DNA of 64,000 bases from Pleodorina starrii (lineage: Eukaryota; Chlorophyta; Chlorophyceae; Chlamydomonadales; Volvocaceae): contig BRXU01000043.1 of the NCBI GenBank assembly GCA_030267565.1, forward strand, positions 682,001 to 746,000. The letters run 5' to 3'. The position numbers and the translations under genes were made by a program. A model generated the notes under the pieces. That model saw nothing but the letters and a program-made list of their open reading frames with translations, was not told the DNA's origin and searched no databases. Below are positions 22,601 to 32,000 of the stretch, piece after piece; the first letter of the stretch is position 1; every line of letters starts with the position of its first letter.

Positions 22601-25120
22601 TGGGGCCGGAGACTGATTCAACGAACTCGGGGCCGGACATGGGAGGCAGGGGCTGGGGGCCGGAGATTGGTGGCGAGGGCAGCAGTTGGGTAGCAGGGGC
22701 TTGTGGCCGGGGATTGGTGCAAGAAGCTTGGGGCTGGGGACAGGTGGAAGGGGCTAGGGGCCGGACATGGGTGGGAGGTGCTCGGGGCCGGAGACTGATT
22801 CAACGAACTCGGGGCCGGACATGGGAGGCAGGGGCTGGGGGCCGGGGATTGGTGCAAGAAGCTTGGGGCTGGGGACAGGTGGAAGGGGCTAGGGGCCGGA
22901 CATGGGTGGGAGGTGTTCGGGGCCGGAGACTGATTCAACGAACTTAGGGCAGGACATGGGAGGCAGGGGCTGGGGGCCGGAGATTGGTGGCGAGGGCAGC
23001 AGTTGGGTAGCAGGGGCTTGTGGCCGGGGATTGGTGCAAGAAGCTTGGGGCTGGGGACAGGTGGAAGGGGCTAGGGGCCGGACATGGGTGGGAGGTGCTC
23101 GGGGCCGGAGACTGATTCAACGAACTCGGGGCCGGACATGGGAGGCAGGGGCTGGGGGCCGGAGATTGGTGGCGAGGGCAGCAGTTGGGTAGCAGGGGCT
23201 TGTGGCCGGGGATTGGTGCAAGAAGCTTGGGGCTGGGGACAGGTGGAAGGGGCTAGGGGCCGGACATGGGTGGGAGGTGTTCGGGGCCGGAGACTGATTC
23301 AACGAACTTAGGGCAGGACATGGGAGGCAGGGGCTGGGGGCCGGAGATTGGTGGCGAGGGCAGCAGTTGGGTAGCAGGGGCTTGTGGCCGGGGATTGGTG
23401 CAAGAAGCTTGGGGCTGGGGACAGGTGGAAGGGGCTAGGGGCCGGACATGGGTGGGAGGTGCTCGGGGCCGGAGACTGATTCAACGAACTCGGGGCCGGA
23501 CATGGGAGGCAGGGGCTTGTGGCCGGAGATTGGTGGCAAGGGCAGCAGTTAGGTAGCACGGGCTTGTGGCCGGGGATTGGCGCAAGGAGATCGGGGCTGG
23601 GGACGATTGGAAGGGGCTAGGGGCCGGACATGGGTGGGAGGTGCTCGGGGCCGGAGACTGATTCAACGAACTCGGGGCCGGACATGGGAGGCAGGGGCTT
23701 GTGGCCGGAGATTGGTGGCAAGGGCAGCAGTTAGGTAGCAGGGGCTTGTGGCCGGGGATTGGCGCAAGGAGATCGGGGCTGGGGACGATTGGAAGGGGCT
23801 TGGGGCCGGACACGGGTGTGAGGGGCTCGGGGCCGGAGACTGATTCAACGAACTCGGGGCCGGACATGGGAGGCAGGGGCTTGTGGCCGGGGATTGGTGC
23901 AAGAAGCTTGGGGCTGGGGACAGGTGGAAGGGGCTAGGGGCCGGACATGGGTGGGCGTTGCTCGGGGCCGGAGACTGATTCAACGAACTCGGGGCCGGAC
24001 ATGGGAGGCAGGGGCTGGGGGCCGGAGATTGGTGGCGGGGGCAGCAGTTGGGTAGCAGGGGCTTGTGGCCGGGGATAAGTGCAAGAAGCTTGGGGCTGGG
24101 GACACATGGAAGGGGCTAGGGGCCGGACATGGGTGGGAGGTGCTCGGGGCCGGAGACTGATTCAACGAACTCGGGGCCGGACATGGGAGGCAGGGGCTGG
24201 GGGCCGGAGATTGGTGGCGAGGGCAGCAGTTGGGTAGCAGGGGCTTGTGGCCGGGGATTGGTGCAAGAAGCTTGGGGCTGGGGACAGGTGGAAGGGGCTA
24301 GGGGCCGGGCATGGGTGGGAGGTGCTTGGGGCCGGAGACTGATTCAACGAACTCGGGGCCGGACATGGGAGGCAGGGGCTGGGGGCCGGAGATTGGTGGC
24401 GAGGGCAGCAGTTGGGTAGCAGGGGCTTGTGGCCGGGGATTGGTGCAAGAAGCTTGGGGCTGGGGACAGGTGGAAGGGGCTAGGGGCCGGACATGGGTGG
24501 GAGGTGCTCGGGGCCGGAGACTGATTCAACGAACTCGGGGCCGGACATGGGAGGCAGGGGCTGGGGGCCGGGGATTGGTGCAAGAAGCTTGGGGCTGGGG
24601 ACAGGTGGAAGGGGCTAGGGGCCGGACATGGGTGGGAGGTGTTCGGGGCCGGAGACTGATTCAACGAACTTAGGGCAGGACATGGGAGGCAGGGGCTGGG
24701 GGCCGGAGATTGGTGGCGAGGGCAGCAGTTGGGTAGCAGGGGCTTGTGGCCGGGGATTGGTGCAAGAAGCTTGGGGCTGGGGACAGGTGGAAGGGGCTAG
24801 GGGCCGGACATGGGTGGGAGGTGCTCGGGGCCGGAGACTGATTCAACGAACTCGGGGCCGGACATGGGAGGCAGGGGCTTGTGGCCGGAGATTGGTGGCA
24901 AGGGCAGCAGTTAGGTAGCACGGGCTTGTGGCCGGGGATTGGCGCAAGGAGATCGGGGCTGGGGACGATTGGAAGGGGCTAGGGGCCGGACACGGGTGTG
25001 AGGGGCTCGGGGCCGGAGACTGATTCAACGAACTCGGGGCCGGACATGGGAGGCAGGGGCTTGTGGCCGGGGATTGGTGCAAGAAGCTTGGGGCTGGGGA
25101 CAGGTGGAAGGGGCTAGGGG
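19620..25120 (+). repeat. G-rich minisatellite array with a 1726-bp higher-order duplication
   Basis: The array begins with degenerate units and reaches regular 21-bp repeats at about 20082-20200 (unit like GGGGATTGGTGGCAGGGGCTC). It then becomes a roughly 182-bp compound unit (GCCGGACATGGGAGGCAGGG ... GACTGATTCAACGAACTCGG), sometimes shortened to about 135 bp. From about 21430 to 24920 two blocks repeat at an offset of 1726 bp with almost no differences. Strong strand asymmetry (G-rich plus strand). Long open frames on both strands arise from the repeat period. Confidence 0.9.
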
Positions 25121-26060
25121 CTCTCCACGCCCGCAGCACCCGTGCGTTCCGGAGTCTGCCGGCTGTGTGACTAATGGGATACTCTGCACAACAAGCGCGG
25201 CTGTGCTGGCACTGACCCCAAACAACCGCCCGCACCCCGGGAACTGTGAAAGCGTGCGCCTTACCCCTGTGTTGCGAAAATGGGTGCACCCAGGGCGGCT
25301 CAGCACTGCAACCTCCCGTGCAGCCGCTGCTCTCCACGCCCGCAGCACCCGTGCGTTCCGGAGTCTGCCGGCTGCGTGACTAATGGGATACACTGCACAA
25401 CAAGCGCGGCTGTGCTGGCACTGACCCCAAACAACCGCCCGCACCCCGGGAACTGTGAAAGCGCGCGCCTTACCCCTGTGATGTGGAAATGGGTGCACCC
25501 AGGGCCGGCGAGGACTGCAACCTCCCGTGCAGCCGCTGCTCTCCACGCCCGCAGCACCCGTGCGTTCCGGAGTCTGTCGGCTGCGTGACTAATGGGATAC
25601 TCTGCACAACAAGCGCGGCGGTTCTGTCACAGACGCCAAACCATCGCCCGCGTTCCGGAAACTGTGACAGTGCGCGCCTTACCCCTGTGTTGCGGAAATG
25701 GGTGCACCCAGGGCCGGCTCCGCGCCGCTCCCTCCCGTGCACGCAGCCGCTGCTCTCCGTGCCCGCAGCGCCCGTCTGACAGGAATGAAGCGGCGTGCAC
25801 TCCACGCTGCGTGCACATAGAAAGACGGGCCTGCAGGCGAGAAATCCGATGGGCTACCCTCAAATAAGCCAAACAGTTGCAAGTGCCAGTCGAACGTACC
25901 GTGCGTTCCGGAGTCTGTCGGCTGCGTGACTAATGGGATACTCTGCACAACAAGCGCGGCGGTTCTGTCACCGACGCCAAACCACCACCCGCGTCCCAGA
26001 ATCTGTGACAGCGCGCGCCTTCATCCTTGTAATGCGGTGCACCCAGGGCCGGCTCCGCGC
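25121..26060 (+). repeat. About 210-bp tandem repeat, four copies plus a partial
   Basis: Units start CTCTCCACGCCCGCAGCACC at 25121, 25330 and 25540, with a diverged copy near 25750 and a partial from about 25898. Each contains GTGCGTTCCGGAGTCTG and GACTAATGGGATAC. Later copies are more diverged. No coding content. Confidence 0.85.
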
Positions 26061-26554
26061 CCCGTCGCCAGTTAACACTTCAGCCAAATCCATTCAAATT
26101 TACGCAGTTCATGACTGGATGGGATGGGAGTCGTCCGCAGACGAGCAACAACGAGGCGATGCTGTTGGTGCTCAACGTTATTTGGGCGCAGCTCAAGGCT
26201 CTCTGGGCTAATATTAAGTTTACAGATAATGAAGCATAACAGAGTACTCTACACGAAGCACCCGATGCGTACGGTTCAAATGTCTGTCTATGTGTCTGAG
26301 ACAGCTTTCACCCGCTCGCCCCAGCCTAGCAGCGTTAAATATCCTAGCATCACAACGTAATTAATACGTTCAGCATTACGCATGCCTTTTTAGATGAAGC
26401 CGGTGAACTGCCTTTTTTGGAAAAGTGTACACAAGGGCTGTGCCTGCTCTACATATTCCTCGTACGTTATCCTGATCATAATCTATATTGATCTGTATAA
26501 CTATACTTCCGCAAACAGGGTATGGCTGCTAAGAACCCCGTGAAGTCGGGGAAC

Positions 26555-26778
26555 TGAAGTTTACGGAAAAGTTGTACATGGAAAGTGATGGGCTGTGTCT
26601 GCGCTATGTATCCTTCATACGTACTTCTGAGTACGTACAAAAATGTTATGTATTGAATACCTGCATAAACATTGTATGTGTTTTGGCTGGCTCCCCAAAC
26701 TCCGTAAAATACGGAAAGCGAAGCTTACGGCGTCCAAACTGCACTTTACGGAGAAAGAAACCTTTACGGAGAAAATCC
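26555..26778. repeat. Right subterminal repeats of the CACTA-like element
   Basis: TTTACGGA/TCCGTAAA motifs (near 26561, 26701, 26712, 26751 and 26764) mirroring the left end and abutting the right inverted repeat. Confidence 0.65.
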
Positions 26779-26790
26779 TTTCCCAGAGTG
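26779..26790 (-). repeat. Right terminal inverted repeat of the CACTA-like element
   Basis: TTTCCCAGAGTG, the exact reverse complement of the left end, followed by target duplication CTT at 26791-26793. Confidence 0.85.
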
Positions 26791-27875
26791 CTTCCAAGGG
26801 CCGGAGCTGTGGCAGCAGCACAAGGATTTTCGTCCCCTCCCGTGAGCGCTGGAACTCCACCGAATGACTTCCTGCTCGAAGCGGAAGTCCAAATAAGTAT
26901 ATGTATGGGTGCACGCCCGCTCGCACGGACACGGCGTGGCTTCCTAGCAGGCAACCGTACCCAGCGAGATGGTCAGTGGATGTCCTGTTTGCCGCCCTGC
27001 CTTGTCAAAGGCCATTTTGTCGGACCAGGCCATGACGTAGATCATCGTGTCCTTGGGGTATCTCGCCTGCTAGGAAATTGCAGACCATTGCTGCCACACA
27101 GAGGCTCGGCAGTCGATCCCCCCACCATCATGGCATACACACCCACCTGGTCCTTATTCCACCTGTCGGCAGTGTACATCTCGTTGTACTCACGCTGACC
27201 GTGCTTGTTGTACCGCATGGTTGGCCTCGACGCCAGGCCACTTGCTCCTAGCGGGTGGCGGAACAGTTCCTGAACTAACCCCAGAACGTCGTGATGCACT
27301 GAGAGCACCACCTCCCCCGGGCCCCGGTTGAACATGGCGGAGAGGTCCCGGTGCTGTAAGCCCTGGCCGGCGTACTGCTCCCTGAGGCTGGCTGCGATAC
27401 CAGTGGCATTTGACGCGCTGGGCTGCCACCCACCGCCCACTTCGTGTAGTCTTAAGAGCTCATTTATTTTCGCTCCTGGCATGCAAGAGAGGTTCTATGG
27501 ATACTCGCAAAGATGGACACAACATTGCAACGCTCTAAAAGCCTGTGCACCATCGTATTCCGTACCCGAAAGATTAGTTATCAGGAATCGTTCGACTGCC
27601 GGGTTTCCTGCCAGGCACGGCAATGACTGGACTTGATCTGGCTGCCCAAGCTCATCCATGTGCCCGAAGAACATCCCAGTCCCAATCGCCATAGTGTCCG
27701 CCGCCACAGACGGTTTAGCAGCAGCGGCTCCTGAAGTCCCAACATCGGATGCCACAGCGATTTCACCCGAATTGTCACGATGACAGGTCCCGAGCGGAAA
27801 TGTTCGCTTGTGGATGTGGAACGAAGTCTCCCTGAAGAGCTCTCCGCAATGCTCGCATTTATGCAAACCGCTCAT

Positions 27876-29046
27876 CCTTACTACTAATACCACTACGTTG
27901 TTGATAGGTAGCTATAGGAAGCTAAGATGGAACAGAAACACGGTCAAAGGTTGTTGACTGACCCGCGTTTGTGGTTCAGTCGGCATTGCATTACGACGTG
28001 AATTGCATTTCGATATCCAGACGATGTGGTAAGTAATATGTGCCGGATGTTGGGGCTTGGTTGCAAGTGAGAAATTGTCTAACAATTTCAATCTTTCTTA
28101 TTAACAGTAATCCGGTATACTGAACAGCTCATTTCGCGGCCGTGACCTGTGCTGTTCGAGTTATTTCTTCGTGATACAGTCAAGCTGCAGTCAAACCACT
28201 GTCGTACTTTGCCCCAGCCGTCTACAACCTTCGCCCTCCACCCCGACGAAGTAAACCTGGATTCTAAACATCCACATTTGAGTATACCTTGTTTTTTGAC
28301 AATCAAGCTCGACGCTTACATTTTGCTAATGTTCTTTGGTGTCAGGATTTCAGTGCCGCCTTGATTTTGCCCAACTCTTAGGCAAGCTCTAAATTTGGCG
28401 AAACTAGAATCGTGTAGTCATGAAATGTGATATGGTAGTTATATGAAGAATCATTGTCCTCCGTATCTCTACAGTCTGGCACTATGACTTCGCTAGAGCC
28501 CGAAATTTGCACTTTATCAAGACGTGTCGCCACCTTTAAACGCGCCACGCATGAGGTGGCTTTGGGCTCGTTTGCTTTGGCATCAAAAATTTCAAAGTTC
28601 CCTCCTGGTTCGGTGCTTCACTACCGCCTGCTATGTGGATACGCACCAGGAATGGGCAATGGTACATCCATATACGATATTGTATTCAGGGACAGCATGC
28701 ACACGATGAGTGAATCAGTAATTGCGTTTGGCGCCAAAATGCACACGGAATGAATGTCTCGCACTCCCGGTCTGCCGTGCTGCCCCAGAGAGAAGAAGCA
28801 CTGGGGCCTCTGGCTGGTTTCGATGGTAAAAGTGACAGAACGCACTTTAACGAGCATATAAAACGCGGTGCTCGGCTCCATGCCCTTACAAAGCTCGCGT
28901 CTCGGGGCATTCACATCGGTGACATTAACCTAGGCAACGTCGAGGGCCCCGACATAGGAATTGTTAGGGTGGCCCTCGACGTGGCCTGGGCGGACGTGGA
29001 TGCAGAGCGCCCCCAGAGCTGGATGGTAGGCGCGGCCTGAAACACA
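27876..29046. other. Divergent intergenic region; possible extra 5' exon of the dioxygenase gene
   Basis: It lies between the Plavaka start (minus) and the dioxygenase start (plus), so it should hold both promoters. An open frame at 28750-29040 (LASRGIHIGDINLGNVEGPD) is in the same frame as the gene starting at 29047 and is separated from it only by a TGA at 29038-29040. It could be an older N-terminal extension with a nonsense change. Its resemblance to a kinase catalytic-loop motif is weak and I do not claim it. Another open frame at 28484-28753 overlaps it by ATGA. Confidence 0.35.
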
Positions 29047-32000
29047 ATGCAAACCGTCACCATCGGTGGCCGGTGGACGGCATACTACCAGTTCCACTGG
29101 CCACAAGTTGCGTGGCTCAACCTGGCGAAGGATCTGTATGAGGTGAGTGTCACACTATACAGCCCTGCTGTCCGGCACCCTGTGTTCGTTTCAAGTGTCG
29201 CTTACAGCAGCAAAAAAACCGTAGGCCTTGGAGAAGGCCGCTACATCGAGCATTCTGGAGCATCCCGAGATCAGTGGCATGCCTTCGGGAAGCATGGCCG
29301 AGCCCAGCCAGCTGCCTCCATGGGCAAGTATTGTGCTTTGAGTGGCCGTGCATGCAGGATACGTCGCTGTAACCATGCAAAGTCCGCTGCATTAATGACA
29401 AACCTCCTGATAATTGCAGGCTGTCATGTACTCGGACGCCAACCCCTCGGCCAGCATTTACACAGTCCCCACACTCCCTGGTTCGAGAACCGCTTCTATT
29501 GTAGCGTCGGCATGCCGGGCGAGTGGCAGCACCCTGCTAGACAACGAGGCTCCAGGCGAGGACGACACCGCTGTATCATCCTTGCCTGAAAAGCTGGGCG
29601 ACGGTGGGGGCGCCGGCCCCGCTGATGGCGGACAGCTCCGAGACCTCACGGTGGTGGGTTGGACGTGTCCCGCGCCTCGGGAGGGGGCTGGGTGCCTGCT
29701 GTGCGGTCGGCCATTACGGGGCACACTGGCCTTATGGGGAAGCACGGGGGCTCCCCAACGTTCAAGCTGTGCAGCTGGTTGGCTGTCGGTGGGCGACCAC
29801 GCGCCCTCGCACGCCCCTCCCCTCGTCAACCCTCACGTCCCCGCACCTTTGCGCCCCACCCGCCAAGGCCGCTGCCGAGCAGCCAAGGCAGGGCGACGAT
29901 GACGCCCCGCGAGCTGGAGGGCTGGGCGACGGCGGGGGCGCGGCCCCCGCTGATGTCGGACAGCTCCGAGACCTCACGGCGGTGGGTTGGACGTGTTCCG
30001 CGCCTATGGAGGGGGATGGGTGCCTGCTGTGTGGTCGGCCATTACGGGGCACACTGGCTTTGTGGGGAAGCACGGGGGCTCCCCGCCGTTCAAGCTGTGC
30101 AGCTGGTTGGCTGTCGGTGGGCACCCACGCGCCCTCGCACGCCCCTCCCCTCGTCAACCTTTACGTCCCCGCACCTTTGCGCCCCACCCGCCCAGGCCGC
30201 TGCCGAGCAGCCAAGACAGGGCGACTATGACACCCCGCGAGCTGGAGGGCTGGGCGACGGTGGGGGCGCCACACCCGCTGATGGCGGACAGCTCCGAGAC
30301 CTCACGGCGGTGGGTTGGACGTGTTCCGCGCCTATGGAGGGGGATGGGTGCCTGCTGTGCGGTCGGCCATTACGGGGCACACTGGCTTTGTGGGGATGCA
30401 CGGGGGCTCCCCGCCGTTCAAGCTGTGCAGCTGGTTGGCTGTCGGTGGGCGACCACGCACCCTCGCACGCCCCTCCCCTCGTCAACTCTCACGTCCCCGC
30501 ACCTTTGCGCCGCCCCACCCGCCCAGGCCGCTGCCGAGCAGCCAAGGCAGGACGACGATGACGCCCCGCGAGCTGGAGGGCTGGGCGACGGTGGGGGCGC
30601 CGCACCCGCTGATGGCGGACAGCTCCGATACCTCACGGCGGTGGGTTGGACGTGTTCCGCGCCTCGGGAGGGGGATGGGTGCCTGCTGTGCGGTCGGCCA
30701 TTACGGGGCACACTGGCTTTGTGGGGAAGCACGGGGGCTCCCCAACGTTCAAGCTGTGCAGCTGGTTGGCTGTCGGTGGGCGCCCACGCGCCCTCGCACG
30801 CCCCTCCCCTCGTCAACCCTCACGTCCCTGCACCTTTGCGCCGCCCCACCCGCCCAGGCCGCTGCCGAGCAGCCAAGGCAGGACGACGATGACGCCCCGC
30901 GAGCTGGAGGGCTGGGCGACGGTGGGGGCGCCGCACCCGCTGATGGCGGACAGCTCCGATACCTCACGGCGGTGGGTTGGACGTGTTCCGCGCCTCGGGA
31001 GGGGGATGGGTGCCTGCTGTGCGGTCGGCCATTACGGGGCACACTGGCTTTGTGGGGAAGCACGGGGGCTCCCCAACGTTCAAGCTGTGCAGCTGGTTGG
31101 CTGTCGGTGGGCGCCCACGCGCCCTCGCACGCCCCTCCCCTCGTCAACCTTTACGCCCCTGCACCTTTGCGCCGCCCCACCCGCCCAGGCCGCTGCCGAG
31201 CAGCCAAGGCAGGGCGACGATGACGCCCCGCGAGCTGGAGGGCTGGGCGACGGTGGGGGCGCCGCACCCGCTGATGGCGGACAGCTCCGAGACCTCACGG
31301 CGGTGGGTTGGACGTGTTCCGCGCCTATGGAGGGGGATGGGTGCCTGCTGTGCGGTCGGCCATTACGGGGCACACTGGCTTTGTGGGGAAGCACGGGGGC
31401 TCCCCGCCGTTCAAGCTGTGCAGCTGGTTGGCTGTCGGTGGGCGACCACGCGCCCTCGCACGCCCCTCCCCTCATCAACCCTCACGTCCCCGCATCTTTG
31501 CACCACCCCACCCGCCCAGGCCGCTGCCGAGCAGCCAAGGCAGGACGACGATGACGCCCCGCGAGCTGGAGGGCTGGGCGACGTGCCGGGCGCTACGGCC
31601 ATCGACGGCACAGAAGGATCCTTTGTTTCGGAGATGGAGGAGGGCAGCACAGATGCCGAGGTCCAGTCCCCGGCCGTGGAGGTGAGCACTCGAGCCTTGG
31701 ACGCCGTCCTGTGTAACGCTGGAAGTGGGATGGGTCAACCAGGCAGCGGCGCATCAGTATTCGCCTTTCCCACCCGACTTAAGTATGGACCCTCATGCCT
31801 GTCATGCCCCTCCGCATGCAGGCTGTCGCTGAGGGAGCTCCAAGCACCCACAAAGATTGTATTTTGGGGTGAGATGAATGTCGGGAATCTGATTTTCTGG
31901 TCGAAATGTAACGTGTGAATTGCACAGGAGACGGAGGCCCGGTTGCAGGGGAAGGAGGTCACGTACGCCAGCAGGCACCCAGTGAAGCGGCGAAAGCCCT

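Larger units (their letters stand above)
17691..26790. mobile_element. Non-autonomous CACTA-like DNA transposon, 9100 bp, nested in the Plavaka gene
   Basis: The ends are inverted copies of CACTCTGGGAAA (17691-17702 and 26779-26790). The flanking triplet CTT is present on both sides (17688-17690 and 26791-26793), as expected for CACTA/EnSpm-type 3-bp duplications. Just inside each end are short TTACGGA/TCCGTAA motifs, typical of CACTA subterminal repeats. No transposase is recognisable inside; the body is two tandem-repeat arrays plus anonymous DNA. Excision in silico restores the reading frame of the Plavaka exon, which independently confirms both boundaries. Confidence 0.88.
14364..27875 (-). 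pseudogene. Plavaka-type (CACTA-related) transposase gene, 14 exons, split by a nested transposon
   Basis: Exons on the minus strand: 27875-27147, 27066-26961, 26871-26791 joined to 17690-17498, 17418-17208, 17128-17030, 16832-16584, 16506-16420, 16163-16084, 16006-15805, 15688-15658, 15485-15471, 15387-15281, 15126-14786, 14580-14364. All introns are GT-AG, phases agree throughout, and the total is 2745 nt (915 codons) when the CTT target duplication is counted once. Visible features: N-terminal zinc finger (KCEHCGELF...HIHKRTF), then EMYTADRWNKDQ, IYVMAWSDKMAFD and HPLTISLG, LWGFHGTDIYSCVAADTLHQ, WDFPKFFHMRKYAADVRMYG, RCLLLFTARMRGKEVN and CVSLESVMERVCIVRVVP. These match, in order, conserved stretches I know from Plavaka-type transposases, best described in fungi. 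Damage: in-frame TAG at 27495-27497, in-frame TGA at 15064-15066, and the 9.1-kb insertion in exon 3. The 15-nt exon 11 is chosen to keep phase and is the least certain. Confidence 0.82.

Noticed and set aside
19830..25100. Many open frames of 60-200 codons on both strands in the G-rich array
   Set aside because: They repeat with the satellite period, occur on opposite strands of the same bases, and have no start or splice context; they follow from a repeat largely divisible by three.
29604..31918. Overlapping 300-codon frames (MDVFRAYGGGWVPAVWS...) across the exon array
   Set aside because: These are other frames of the tandem unit. The splice-based reading with 114-nt exons explains all copies and joins to conserved flanking exons.
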